A stretch of 61,030 bases of DNA from JAVBJN01 sp031546985 (GTDB lineage: Bacteria; Bacteroidota; Bacteroidia; Chitinophagales; Chitinophagaceae), in the NCBI GenBank assembly GCA_031546985.1, contig JAVBJN010000011.1:1-61030 (forward strand), written 5' to 3'. Every line of letters starts with the position of its first letter. The first letter of the stretch is position 1. Under the pieces are notes generated by a model. It did not search any database. It was given only the letters and a program-made list of their open reading frames with translations, and was not told where the DNA came from. Position numbers and translations under genes: made by a program. Shown here in pieces: positions 14,967 through 23,678 of this stretch.

Positions 14967-15999
14967 ATTGAACCAATGCGTTGAATTTTTCGAGATAAGT
15001 ATCGGAATCGAACAGGTTTTGCAGCGAGGCAAAGTTGTTGGCATCAACCGTGCGAGGGTACAGCATCTTAACCATCACAAACCTGCCACTCTGGGTTTTA
15101 AAGATACCGGCCATCTGACGGATCTGCGTGGTTGAGTAGCAGTATTGCTTAATCTTGGATTTCAAAAATTCAATCCGGTCCTGGTCTTCGTACCGGCGGT
15201 CGAGAATGCCTACCAGTTTTTCGAACTGTACATCGTCTACCGGTTCGGGACAGTCGGAATTAGGTACCTTTTGCTGGTTGGAGCTGGGCTCAGAGTCCTG
15301 TTGGGCAACGGGTTCCGGTTCTTTAATGGGCTCCGGTTTCTTTTTCTTTTTACCCTCTGTACCGTTGCCGCTCTCCAGTACAATATTGTCCATAAACTGC
15401 GGGCCTTCGTTGGTTACCGCAGGTTTGGTACGTGCAAAAGTTTTATCTTCTGTTACAATATCCCCGGTTTCCTTCACCGCCGCTTTTTTTTCCTTTTTTA
15501 CCACCGGAGGTTTCTCCTTAGGTATTTTGGCCGCGGCTACAACCGTTGGTTTGGGCTCCTTTTCTGCTTTTTCTTTTACCGGTTTGGCCGTAGCTTTTTC
15601 GCGGGCGGGGGCAGATGCAATGCTGGGCAGTGCTTCGTTTATCGTATCGCCATCATAGTACCTGCGGTTCATTTGCATGCTTTGCAGGCAATAGTTGCCG
15701 TCTTTATCCTTACTCAGGAAATAGCCGTAACCTTTGCCCGACACTACATTGACGTTGAAGTTTAACGGCGCGCTGTTATCGGCAAACAGTATTGACATAT
15801 CGTGCTGCCCCGACTCAATAGACGGAATAAACAGGTGATATGTACCCGGCTTTGCAATAGGTGTATTGTCTAACCGGGCAAAAAAGCCCGTGTTGCGGTC
15901 GCTTTCAAGGTAGATGTAGCTATCCTGGGCCGCGCATACCGTGTGCACACCCAGCGTAATCGCCGCGCCGGTAAGTATATGATTCAGTAATTTCCTCAT
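14965..15999 (-). CDS. DUF4476 domain protein, probably exported
   Basis: A 344-residue protein with a signal peptide (MRKLLNHILTGAAITLGVHTVCAAQ). An N-terminal beta-rich domain follows (YIYLESDRNTGFFARLDN ... GTYHLFIPSIESGQHDMSILF). A long low-complexity Lys/Pro/Glu linker spans about residues 125-235. The C-terminal DUF4476 domain holds VQFEKLVGILDRRYEDQDRIE ... YCYSTTQIRQMAGIFKTQSGRFVMVKMLYP. DUF4476 is Bacteroidota-typical, with unknown function. The charged linker suggests two periplasmic or surface modules. The biotin carrier gene lies 21 bp upstream of its start on the same strand, so cotranscription is possible. Confidence 0.88.
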   Translation of the reverse strand: MRKLLNHILTGAAITLGVHTVCAAQDSYIYLESDRNTGFFARLDNTPIAKPGTYHLFIPSIESGQHDMSILFADNSAPLNFNVNVVSGKGYGYFLSKDKDGNYCLQSMQMNRRYYDGDTINEALPSIASAPAREKATAKPVKEKAEKEPKPTVVAAAKIPKEKPPVVKKEKKAAVKETGDIVTEDKTFARTKPAVTNEGPQFMDNIVLESGNGTEGKKKKKPEPIKEPEPVAQQDSEPSSNQQKVPNSDCPEPVDDVQFEKLVGILDRRYEDQDRIEFLKSKIKQYCYSTTQIRQMAGIFKTQSGRFVMVKMLYPRTVDANNFASLQNLFDSDTYLEKFNALVQ

Positions 16000-16020
16000 G
16001 AATGTTTTTTCTCAGGCACC

Positions 16021-16521
16021 TTAAGCCAGTGTAACCAGTACCTGGCCTTTTTCTACGGCAGCTTTCTCGCTTACCTTTATTTCTTTGATCACCGCATCGG
16101 CAGGTGCTTTAAATACGTTTTCCATTTTCATGGCTTCCAGGATGAGCACCGGATCGCCTTTTTTCACTTCCTGGCCCGGCTGCACCATAATTTTGAGGAT
16201 GAGACCCGGCATAGGCGCTTTAATATCGTTCACCTTGCGGGTGTTCATATTGTTCATACCCAGGCTGTTGAGTACGATGTCGATAGGCTCTTCTATCTTG
16301 CACTCGTAGTGGCGGCCGTTTACGCTAATGGTAACGGTTTTACTTTCTTTATCCATTTTAACCAGCTCAGCCTCAAAGCTTTGGTTGTTAAGCAACAAGC
16401 TAATACGGCCATCGGGCAACAGTTGCAGGTCTTGTGCTACACCTGCCTCATTTACCTGGAGGACGTGGTTATCATTGTTGATATTGAAGTTGTGTTCGTT
16501 GTTAACTGTAATTTTATGCAT
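16021..16521 (-). CDS. Biotin carboxyl carrier protein (biotin/lipoyl attachment domain)
   Basis: A 166-residue carrier. The biotinylation site is K132 in LILEAMKMENVF, 34 residues from the C-terminus as usual. The domain begins near residue 90 (VNDIKAPMPGLILKIMVQPGQEVKKGDPV). The N-terminal ~85 residues form an unassigned beta-rich region. This is the stand-alone carrier type used by acyl-CoA carboxylases or decarboxylases (propionyl/methylmalonyl-CoA) rather than a typical AccB, which has a Pro/Ala-rich linker; no carboxylase subunit lies beside it. The longer upstream frame is rejected, because the ATG at 16521 starts a clean MHKITVNNE and follows a TATTTTTG promoter box. Confidence 0.88.
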   Translation of the reverse strand: MHKITVNNEHNFNINNDNHVLQVNEAGVAQDLQLLPDGRISLLLNNQSFEAELVKMDKESKTVTISVNGRHYECKIEEPIDIVLNSLGMNNMNTRKVNDIKAPMPGLILKIMVQPGQEVKKGDPVLILEAMKMENVFKAPADAVIKEIKVSEKAAVEKGQVLVTLA

Positions 16522-16544
16522 GATATCGGTTTCAGAAACGTGTG

Positions 16545-16552
16545 CAAAAATA
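16545..16552 (-). promoter_or_regulatory. -7 promoter box for the biotin carrier gene
   Basis: TATTTTTG on the minus strand matches TAnnTTTG exactly and lies 24 bp ahead of the ATG at 16521. No well-placed -33 TTG is obvious. Confidence 0.45.
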
Positions 16553-16588
16553 GCTAATTTGCAAAGTTCGCACCTAAAAGTAAGGAAT

Positions 16589-19039
16589 ATGTACAAAACG
16601 CTTATCGTAAGCGGTATGATGCTGGGCCTGCTGGCCTGCAAAACCTCCAGAAAAACCACCCATGTATCTCCCACCAACCTGCGGGAACTGACTATAGGCT
16701 CCGGCGCGGATGAGCGCATGGCCATATACAGAGCAACACCCGAGCGTACCTGGGATTTGCTGCACACCGATCTGGATGTGCGTTTTGATATGCAGCAGCA
16801 TTACCTGCTTGGTACGGCTAAGCTGTGGCTTAAACCAATAGCCTATGCGCAAGACACACTGGTGCTGCAAGCCAAGGACTTGCTTATTCATGAAGTAAAA
16901 TTGTTGGGCAAAAACGCCACTGCTGTGCCTTTTACCTACGATCAGAAAGAATTGGTAATTAAACCCGGCAAAACTTACCAGCCCGGCGATTCGCTTGCCA
17001 TCATAATCAAGTATACCGCCCGCCCCGATGAAGTGGGGCAGCAGGGTAGTACCGCTATTAAAGATGCCAAAGGTTTATACTTTATCAATACCCGTGGCGA
17101 AAACCCATACAAGCCGCTCCAGATCTGGACACAGGGCGAAACAGAAGCCTCATCCTGCTGGTTCCCCACCATAGACCGGCCCAATGAGCGCTGCACCCAC
17201 CAGATAGCCATTACCGTGCCCGATACGTTGCAAACCCTCAGCAACGGCCGCCTGGCATCGAGCACCAAAGAAGGCGGTAATCTGCGCAGAGATGTGTGGA
17301 TGCAGGAGCTGCCTACCTCGCCTTACCTGTTTATGATGGCTATTGGGCAGTATGCCGTAGCAAAAGACAGCTGGAGAGGCAAAGAAGTAAGTTATTATGT
17401 GGAGCCCCGCTATGCCGCTACGGCCAAACAGATTTTTAGCAACACACCAGACATGATCGAATTCTTTTCGACCAAACTGGGGGTAGATTTTCCGTGGAGC
17501 AAATACGCGCAGGTAACCGGCCGCGATTATGTGAGTGGCGCTATGGAAAACACCAGCGCCAGCTTGTTTGGTGAGTTTATACAGAAAGATGCTACAGAAC
17601 TCCAGGAGTCCGACAATGAAGAAATTGTGGCGCACGAGCTGTTTCACCAATGGTTTGGTGGGCTGGTGATTGCCGAGAGCTGGAGCAATATTACCATGAA
17701 CGAGTCGTTTGCCACCTTTGGCGAGCAGCTTTGGGATGAGCATAAATACGGCCAGGAAAAAGCCGACGAAGGCGCATTGAAGGACCTGTATACTTACCTC
17801 AACTTTAGCAAATACCGCGAAGAGCCGCTGGTGCGCTACCATTATGGTGATAAAGAAGAAGTATTTGACCGCATCAGCTACCAAAAAGGTGGCCGCACCT
17901 TAAACATGCTGCGGCATTATGCAGGTGAAGAACCTTTCTTTAGGGCGGTGAAACAATACCTTACGCAAAACGCTTACTCCTCCGGCGAGCCTGCGCAACT
18001 GCGGTTGGCACTGGAAAAAGAAACCGGCAAGGATTGGACCTGGTTTTTTAACCAATGGTATTTCCGGGCAGGGCATCCCAAAGTGCGCTTTACCTATACT
18101 TTTGATGATGCAGCTAAAAAAGTAACCCTTACCGCCGAGCAATTCCAGTCGGATACCGTGGGCATGTACCGCCTGCCGTTTAATGTGGCCATACTGGGTA
18201 GCGAGGCGCAAACCGTGCCGGTGGTGCTGGGCGATAAACTGGGGCAATGGACTTTTGACTATAAAGGCGCAGAGCGCCCATTGGTGATACCCGATGCAGA
18301 GCATATTCTGATTACCGAAAAAGACGACCAGCGCTCGGTAGAAGCATGGGCGCAGTTGTACAAAAAAGGTAAATATATAGACCGTTACGAAGCCATTGAT
18401 GCGCTGGCCAAACAGCAGCAACAGGCGCTGGCCCTGCAAACCCTGCGCGAAATGATTAAAGATGCCAATCCGGTGCTTCGCCAGCGGGCTTTGGAAAGAG
18501 TCACCTGGAAGTCATTGGCCGCTACCGATGCTGTTTGGAACACGGTAGCTGACCTGGCGCAAAACGACCCCAATGCTAAAGTAAGGGCCGCGGCTATGCG
18601 GGCTTTGGTAACGCGGAAAAATAGCGCCGATAAGCAAATGGCAGAGTTCCAGTTGCAGGACCCGTCTTATTCGGTACAAGCCAATGCCCTGCGCAGCCTG
18701 TACCAGATGAGCAAGCCCGATGGCCTGGCCAAAGCCGAAGAACTGGCACCTAAAGCCAAAGGCGAACTGGTAACGGCCACCGCCGAAATATTTGCCCAAA
18801 CCCAGGCCGATCATAACGATTGGTATGTGCAGCAGATACACACCGTGCTGCGCAATCCGCGTTTTGGATTGCTGAAACAATATGGCAAATACATAGCCCA
18901 GCTTACCGATGCCACGCTTAAAGAAAAAGGAAAACAACAACTGGAGCTGATGCTGCAGCAGGAGGATAACGACGATTTTCGTAAGGTCATCAAAGAATTG
19001 CTGGAGCCAGCGGCTAAAGCGGCAGGTGGTAAATCTTAG
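16589..19039 (+). CDS. M1-family aminopeptidase lipoprotein with HEAT-like C-terminus
   Basis: An 816-residue zinc aminopeptidase. A lipoprotein signal peptide (MYKTLIVSGMMLGLLAC) puts it at the cell envelope. The M1 zinc site is H349-E-L-F-H353 with E372 in NITMNESFATFGE. The substrate motif GAMEN (SGAMENTSASLFG) lies upstream. The C-terminal third, from about residue 600, is helical and repeat-like (VLRQRALERVTW, AAAMRALVTRKN), resembling the ERAP1/HEAT-like domain. It should trim N-terminal residues from peptides in the periplasm or at the surface. An extended frame from 16328 is rejected because it overlaps the divergent carrier gene and lacks a signal peptide. Confidence 0.93.
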   Translation: MYKTLIVSGMMLGLLACKTSRKTTHVSPTNLRELTIGSGADERMAIYRATPERTWDLLHTDLDVRFDMQQHYLLGTAKLWLKPIAYAQDTLVLQAKDLLIHEVKLLGKNATAVPFTYDQKELVIKPGKTYQPGDSLAIIIKYTARPDEVGQQGSTAIKDAKGLYFINTRGENPYKPLQIWTQGETEASSCWFPTIDRPNERCTHQIAITVPDTLQTLSNGRLASSTKEGGNLRRDVWMQELPTSPYLFMMAIGQYAVAKDSWRGKEVSYYVEPRYAATAKQIFSNTPDMIEFFSTKLGVDFPWSKYAQVTGRDYVSGAMENTSASLFGEFIQKDATELQESDNEEIVAHELFHQWFGGLVIAESWSNITMNESFATFGEQLWDEHKYGQEKADEGALKDLYTYLNFSKYREEPLVRYHYGDKEEVFDRISYQKGGRTLNMLRHYAGEEPFFRAVKQYLTQNAYSSGEPAQLRLALEKETGKDWTWFFNQWYFRAGHPKVRFTYTFDDAAKKVTLTAEQFQSDTVGMYRLPFNVAILGSEAQTVPVVLGDKLGQWTFDYKGAERPLVIPDAEHILITEKDDQRSVEAWAQLYKKGKYIDRYEAIDALAKQQQQALALQTLREMIKDANPVLRQRALERVTWKSLAATDAVWNTVADLAQNDPNAKVRAAAMRALVTRKNSADKQMAEFQLQDPSYSVQANALRSLYQMSKPDGLAKAEELAPKAKGELVTATAEIFAQTQADHNDWYVQQIHTVLRNPRFGLLKQYGKYIAQLTDATLKEKGKQQLELMLQQEDNDDFRKVIKELLEPAAKAAGGKS

Positions 19040-19065
19040 GCCTTCGACAAGCTCAGGCGCCTTGC

Positions 19066-19119
19066 AAACCTGCCAGAGCCTGTTTCGTTACCACGGAATG
19101 CGCAGCTCCTGTCAGGTTT
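19066..19119. repeat. Dispersed hairpin repeat, family B, preceded by CCTTCGACAAGCTCAGG
   Basis: AAACCTGCCAGAGCCTG and CTCCTGTCAGGTTT flank a GC-rich centre, as at 10084, 11983 and 34159. The 17-mer at 19041-19057 (CCTTCGACAAGCTCAGG) is a sequence seen in intergenic repeats of many bacteria. Confidence 0.6.
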
Positions 19120-19137
19120 AGAAACTGGTTTTAAATG

Positions 19138-19170
19138 AAAAAGGGAGTCTGTAAACCAGGCTCCCTTTTT
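19138..19170. terminator. Bidirectional terminator between the M1 peptidase and dodecin genes
   Basis: AAAAAGGGAG...CTCCCTTTTT form a 10-bp stem extended by TCTG/CCAG pairing around a short loop. The A/T tails suit both converging genes. Confidence 0.85.
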
Positions 19171-19174
19171 ATAG

Positions 19175-19381
19175 CTACTCCGGATCTACCCGGAACGATA
19201 CTTTGCAAACCACGCCATAGGTGGTGATTTTGCCATTATCGACATGCGCTTTAATGTCTTTTACGTATACAGAATCGATGTTGCGTATGCTTTTCGAAAC
19301 TTCGCTTACTGCGTTTTGCATGGCATCTTCGATACTCACGGTAGAAGATGCAATTACTTCAAGCACTTTTACAATGGCCAT
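19175..19381 (-). CDS. Dodecin (flavin-binding storage protein)
   Basis: A 68-residue protein of exactly dodecin size and pattern: MAIVKVLEVIASSTVSIEDAM, AVSEVSKSIRNIDSVYVKDIKA and GKITTYGVVCKVSFRVD. Dodecins form hollow dodecamers that bind FMN/riboflavin pairs between tryptophans. The usual central Trp (about position 36) is replaced here: the segment reads IRNIDSVYVKD. Flavin stacking may therefore differ. It is a single-gene unit facing the M1 peptidase. Confidence 0.85.
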   Translation of the reverse strand: MAIVKVLEVIASSTVSIEDAMQNAVSEVSKSIRNIDSVYVKDIKAHVDNGKITTYGVVCKVSFRVDPE

Positions 19382-19499
19382 AAGAGGTGGTTTTGGGTGA
19401 AAAATTACGTTTAAGTTACGTATAATCTTTATATGAAGCCTTGTTGCGAGGCCTTTGCACCCACTGGTTTGGGAGGTAGTTAAGTGTCTGGTTTTCAGA

Positions 19500-19516
19500 C
19501 TAACAATAATTGTTAG
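19500..19516. promoter_or_regulatory. 17-bp perfect palindrome upstream of the TonB receptor (candidate operator)
   Basis: CTAACAATAATTGTTAG is an 8-1-8 perfect inverted repeat, 119 bp ahead of the receptor ATG. AT-rich inverted repeats of this kind are typical metalloregulator sites (Fur-like), but the binding protein is not known. A second inverted repeat lies 10 bp downstream. Confidence 0.5.
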
Positions 19517-19525
19517 GGTTTGCTC

Positions 19526-19549
19526 AAACTGTCTGTAGACGGACAGTTT
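19526..19549. promoter_or_regulatory. Second inverted repeat upstream of the TonB receptor
   Basis: AAACTGTC and GACAGTTT are perfect 8-bp arms around TGTAGACG. It may be an operator or an RNA hairpin in the leader of the receptor mRNA. Confidence 0.4.
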
Positions 19550-19635
19550 CCCAAATGTGTAAACGTATTTTCCTGATTATGTAAGGCAAAAACCGCTGTT
19601 TGTATGGAGCTTTGCCGCCGCAAACAGCACAAATT

Positions 19636-21987
19636 ATGAACAAACTAATATTACCCGGGTTGGTGGGTATGATGGCATTAACCATCCAGGTTTCTGCCCA
19701 GTATAATGGTAAAACACGCATTAGTGGCACCGTGCTTTCGTCGGATGGCAAACCGGTAGAAGGGGTTTCTGTTTCGTTGAAAGGAACCAAAGCGGGCAAG
19801 GTTACTGCCCAGGATGGTACTTACCAGTTTACTACACCGGCGGGTAAGTATACCCTGGTTATTTCGGGCGTAGGCATCAGAAAGCAGGAGCGGGTAATTG
19901 AAGCAAACCCCGACCAGTCGCTGGAGATCGAAACCATTCGCCTGCAAGAGAATAACCAGGCGCTGAAAGAGTTTGTAGTGCAGGACAATCGTAACCGTTA
20001 TAAAACTGATGTGCCTTCTTCCTCATTGCGTGTAGAAACGCCGCTGCTGGAACTGCCGCAGAACATACAGGTGGTAAGCAAGCAATTGCTCAATGACCAG
20101 CAGATTTTTGACATGCTGGAAGGGGTAACCCGCAACGTGAGCGGTGTAACCAAGCTGGAGCACTGGGATAACTACGCGCGCCTCAACATGCGTGGTTCGC
20201 AGATTGCTGCATTCCGCAATGGTATGAATGTGCAAATGCCCTGGGGCCCGCTGGCCGAAGATATGTCTATGGTAGAAAGCATTGAGTTTGTAAAAGGTCC
20301 GGCCGGGTTTATGATGGCCAACGGCGAGCCCAGTGGTTTTTACAATGTGGTAACCAAGAAGCCAACCGGCGCTACCAAAGGCGAAGCTACCATGTCGCTG
20401 GGTAGTTTTGATACCTACCGTGCTACCACCGATGTAGAAGGTAAGCTGAGCAAAGATGGCAAACTGCTGTACCGTGTAAACCTGATGGGGCAGCTCAAAG
20501 GTTCTTACCGCGATTATGAATACAACAACCGTTACTCCATTGTTCCGGTAATCACATATAAATTCAACGACAGAACTTCACTTACGGCCGAGTATACTTA
20601 CCAGTATTCGCGTATGTCGGCTATTGGATCTAACTACGCTTTCTCTCCTAAAAAATATGGCGAACTGCCGGTTAACTTTACCACTGCAGAACCCAACCTG
20701 GAACCTACCAATATTAAAGACAACAGCATTTACCTTACCCTGCACCACCAGTTGGCAGAGAACTGGAAGTTTACCGGGCAGCTGGCTTACTTCAACTTTA
20801 GCCAGATTGGTAGTTCGTTGTGGCCTTCCGGCATGGATAGCCTGGGCAATATGCAGCGTGCAGTAGGCATTTGGGATGCTTTCAACGAAATTAAAGCCGG
20901 CCAGTTCTTTGTAAACGGTAAAGTGAAAACCGGCGCCGTTACCCACTACATCCTGGGCGGACTGGATATGAGCTACAAAAACTACATGGCCGACTGGAGC
21001 CAGAACTATAACCTGAACGGTACACAACCTTTCAACATCTACAACCCGGTGCATGGTGTGCCTGGCGATTCTGTACCCGTGTTTGACCGCAGCAAAAGCC
21101 TGCGCGTGCGTGCTGGCAGCAATATTGTAGGGCAGAGCTATACCGGATTGTATGTGCAGGACGAAATCCGATTCCTGGAAGACCGCATCCGTTTAACCCT
21201 GGCGGGCCGCTACACTACAGTTAAAGAGACTGAGTATGGCGCTAACTCCAACGATCAGAAATTTACCCCACGTGTGGGCCTGAGCGTATCGATAGACAAA
21301 ACCTCTTCGGTATACGCATTGTACGACGAAGCTTTTGTGCCGCAAACCGGAACCGATTTTAACGGCAAAGCATTTGACCCCATTACCGGCAACAATACCG
21401 AAGCAGGGGTTAAGAAAGACTGGTTCAACGGCCGCTGGAACACTACCGCATCGGTTTACCGCATTACTAAAAACAATGTACTCACTGCCGATCCCGAGCA
21501 CGTACAATTCTCTGTGCAGCTGGGCCAGACCCAAACTCAGGGTGTGGAGTTTGATCTGAGAGGCGAAATCGTACATGGTTTAAACCTGACGCTGAACTAT
21601 GCCTACACCGATTCTAAAGTAACCAAAGATACCGATCCTAAAAACGTAGGCATTGCAGTACCAGGTTCTACCAAGCATATTACCAACGGTTGGTTGTCTT
21701 ACCGTTTCAGCGACAAAACGTTCCGTGGTTTGGGTGTTTCTCTGGGTTACCAGTATCAGAACGGCCGTTCTTCCTGGTATGTATTTGATGGTACCGACCA
21801 GTCGCTGCCCGATTACTTCCGTATGGATGGTTCCGTATCCTGGCAGAGCAGCCACTACAGTGTAGCGCTTAATGTGAACAATATTTTGAATGCATACCTG
21901 TACTCCGGTGCGCCTTACGGCAACATGTACTACTGGCAGACCGAAGCGCCACGCAACCTGCGCATCACCGTGGGCTACAAATTCTAA
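19636..21987 (+). CDS. TonB-dependent siderophore-type receptor
   Basis: A 783-residue outer-membrane receptor. The signal peptide ends near VSAQ (residue ~22). A carboxypeptidase-regulatory-like Ig domain spans about 28-105 (ISGTVLSSDGKPVEGVSVSLKGTKAGKV). The plug domain has SSSLRVETPLLELPQNIQVVSKQ and ESIEFVKGPAGFMMANGEPSGFYN, typical of FhuA/FoxA-type siderophore receptors. The beta-barrel ends in the C-terminal aromatic (VGYKF). The ATG at 19636 starts the signal peptide; a TTG 36 bp earlier is rejected. The PepSY gene follows after 2 bp, so the pair probably imports ferric siderophore and releases or reduces iron. Two palindromes upstream are candidate iron-responsive sites. Confidence 0.94.
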   Translation: MNKLILPGLVGMMALTIQVSAQYNGKTRISGTVLSSDGKPVEGVSVSLKGTKAGKVTAQDGTYQFTTPAGKYTLVISGVGIRKQERVIEANPDQSLEIETIRLQENNQALKEFVVQDNRNRYKTDVPSSSLRVETPLLELPQNIQVVSKQLLNDQQIFDMLEGVTRNVSGVTKLEHWDNYARLNMRGSQIAAFRNGMNVQMPWGPLAEDMSMVESIEFVKGPAGFMMANGEPSGFYNVVTKKPTGATKGEATMSLGSFDTYRATTDVEGKLSKDGKLLYRVNLMGQLKGSYRDYEYNNRYSIVPVITYKFNDRTSLTAEYTYQYSRMSAIGSNYAFSPKKYGELPVNFTTAEPNLEPTNIKDNSIYLTLHHQLAENWKFTGQLAYFNFSQIGSSLWPSGMDSLGNMQRAVGIWDAFNEIKAGQFFVNGKVKTGAVTHYILGGLDMSYKNYMADWSQNYNLNGTQPFNIYNPVHGVPGDSVPVFDRSKSLRVRAGSNIVGQSYTGLYVQDEIRFLEDRIRLTLAGRYTTVKETEYGANSNDQKFTPRVGLSVSIDKTSSVYALYDEAFVPQTGTDFNGKAFDPITGNNTEAGVKKDWFNGRWNTTASVYRITKNNVLTADPEHVQFSVQLGQTQTQGVEFDLRGEIVHGLNLTLNYAYTDSKVTKDTDPKNVGIAVPGSTKHITNGWLSYRFSDKTFRGLGVSLGYQYQNGRSSWYVFDGTDQSLPDYFRMDGSVSWQSSHYSVALNVNNILNAYLYSGAPYGNMYYWQTEAPRNLRITVGYKF

Positions 21988-21989
21988 GC

Positions 21990-23153
21990 ATGACATTTAA
22001 GAAAGCAATAGGAAAAATACACCTCTGGCTCGGACTCGCGTCCGGGCTTGTGGTGCTTTTTCTGGGCATTACCGGTTGCATACTGGCTTTTCAGCGCGAG
22101 ATTGAAAATACTTTTCAGCGTTACCGTTATGTAGATGCAGCAGAGCAGCCCATGCTGCCACCTTCTGCTTTGCAGAAAATAGCGGAGCGCGAGCTGCCCG
22201 GTAAGCATGCCCACAGTGTAACGTACATGGGCCCGGGTAAAGCCGCCACTGTGGGGTTTTACAGTGCCGAACCGGCGTATTACGACCTGGTGTACATCAA
22301 CCCTTACCACGGGCAGGTGCTTAAGGTAAAGGATATGAACAGCGATTTTTTCCGGGTTATGGTTATGGGGCATTTCTACCTCTGGTTGCCGCCAGCGGTA
22401 GGGCAGCCCATTGTAGCATCGGCCACGCTCATTTTTGTGGTCATGATGATAACCGGGCTTATACTCTGGTGGCCCAAAAACAAAGCCGCCCGCAAGCAAC
22501 GTTTTTCGGTAAAGTGGGATGCCAAATGGCGCCGTAAGAACTACGATGTGCACAATGTATTTGGTTTTTACATGACCTGGATTGCCATTTTTATTGCCAT
22601 TACCGGGCTGGTATGGGGTTTTCAATGGTTTGCAGGATCGGTGTACTGGATTACATCGAGGGGCAAAAAAATGGTGGAGTGGACAGAAACCTATTCTACG
22701 GTTTATGCGGTTAAACCCACAATGGCTACCGAGCCTGCTCCGGATAAACTTTGGCGTGCCATGTTGCCCCAGCTGAATCCCAAAGGCAGCATGGATGTGC
22801 ATTTTCCCGAAAACGATTCTTCTTCCATCGAGATAGCGATGAACCCCGATATTGCTACCTACTGGAAAGCCGATTACCGTTATTTTGACCAGTACACCTT
22901 ACAGGAGTTGCCGGTAAAACATGCCTATGGCCGTTTTGCCAATACCACAGTGGCCGATAAGATTCAACGCATGAATTACGATTTACACGTTGGCGCGGTG
23001 CTGGGCCTGCCGGGCAAAATTCTTGCTTTTCTGGCCTCGTTGGTGGCCGCCTCACTGCCGGTAACCGGGTTTCTCATCTGGTGGGGCAGGCGCAATAAGA
23101 AAAAAGCAGCGCCTGTAGTGAAAAAGAAACCAGCGCTGGCGCTCACCGTTTAA
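21990..23153 (+). CDS. PepSY-associated membrane protein (PiuB/FhuF-type reductase family)
   Basis: A 387-residue inner-membrane protein with four hydrophobic segments. The first is GKIHLWLGLASGLVVLFLGI and the last is SLPVTGFLIWWGRR. The family features KxIGKIHLWLGL, GFYMTWIAIFIAITGL and LHVGAVLGLPGKILAFLASL include conserved His residues that could bind heme. These proteins are encoded next to siderophore receptors and are thought to take part in ferric-siderophore reduction. It starts 2 bp after the receptor stop, so the two are cotranscribed. Confidence 0.92.
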   Translation: MTFKKAIGKIHLWLGLASGLVVLFLGITGCILAFQREIENTFQRYRYVDAAEQPMLPPSALQKIAERELPGKHAHSVTYMGPGKAATVGFYSAEPAYYDLVYINPYHGQVLKVKDMNSDFFRVMVMGHFYLWLPPAVGQPIVASATLIFVVMMITGLILWWPKNKAARKQRFSVKWDAKWRRKNYDVHNVFGFYMTWIAIFIAITGLVWGFQWFAGSVYWITSRGKKMVEWTETYSTVYAVKPTMATEPAPDKLWRAMLPQLNPKGSMDVHFPENDSSSIEIAMNPDIATYWKADYRYFDQYTLQELPVKHAYGRFANTTVADKIQRMNYDLHVGAVLGLPGKILAFLASLVAASLPVTGFLIWWGRRNKKKAAPVVKKKPALALTV

Positions 23154-23178
23154 GCATCCCATCAGAGATATTAAAAGT

Positions 23179-23212
23179 CTACAAACACCTGCACTCGTGC
23201 AGGTGTTTGTAG
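23179..23212 (+). terminator. Intrinsic terminator of the receptor-PepSY operon
   Basis: CTACAAACACCTGCAC and GTGCAGGTGTTTGTAG form a nearly loopless 16-bp perfect inverted repeat. The T-tail is weak (TTATAG), but the hairpin is very stable. Confidence 0.8.
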
Positions 23213-23311
23213 TTATAGCATATACCAACTGCTGTTTTTGACCGCATCAAACGCATCAGATAATCGGGAATGATTGCAAATAATAAATTGAAACCGGCAC
23301 TTAATAATATG

Positions 23312-23344
23312 ATTGAACGAAGAATAACCAGGCTTATACATTTG
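23312..23344 (+). promoter_or_regulatory. Promoter of the small lipoprotein
   Basis: ATTG at 23312-23315 and TACATTTG at 23337-23344, 21 bp apart, fit the Bacteroidota consensus. The leader would be about 25 nt. Confidence 0.65.
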
Positions 23345-23373
23345 CAGACTAACTAACAAACGGTAATTGGATC

Positions 23374-23610
23374 ATGAAAAAAGTTTTCTTATTTGCTGCT
23401 GCAGCGGTGCTGGCAGTAGGTTTTACTTCTTGCAAAAAAGAGTATAAATGTGCGTGTACAACAACAGTGACAGATGAAAACGGTGCTGTACTTTCTACAC
23501 ACACTGTAGAAACGAACCCAATCAAGGCCACTAAATCCAAGGCCAAAGAATCTTGTGAAGGGTTAAGCAAGGGAGATGCTAATATCAAAATATCTTGCGC
23601 TATCAAGTAG
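23374..23610 (+). CDS. Small cysteine-containing lipoprotein of unknown function
   Basis: A 78-residue protein with a lipoprotein signal peptide (MKKVFLFAAAAVLAVGF, lipobox FTSC) and a 58-residue mature part. This carries CKKEYKCACTTT and two more Cys residues (ESCEGLS, ISCAIK), so two disulfides are possible. Short lipoproteins with this KCxCT start are frequent in Bacteroidota, with no known role. It has its own promoter and a strong bidirectional terminator, so it is a monocistronic gene. Confidence 0.85.
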   Translation: MKKVFLFAAAAVLAVGFTSCKKEYKCACTTTVTDENGAVLSTHTVETNPIKATKSKAKESCEGLSKGDANIKISCAIK

Positions 23611-23631
23611 TTACTCGGTTTAATTGGATAG

Positions 23632-23664
23632 AAAAAAGGTGTTCCGTTATGGAACACCTTTTTT
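23632..23664. terminator. Bidirectional terminator
   Basis: AAAAAAGGTGTTCC and GGAACACCTTTTTT form a perfect 14-bp stem with loop GTTAT. It serves the small lipoprotein (+) and the TPM gene (-). Confidence 0.92.
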
Positions 23665-23678
23665 AATATCGTTAGGTT

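Noticed and set aside
16328..16588. Extended start of the M1 peptidase frame upstream of 16589
   Set aside because: It would overlap the divergent biotin carrier gene by about 190 bp and would bury the lipoprotein signal peptide inside the protein.
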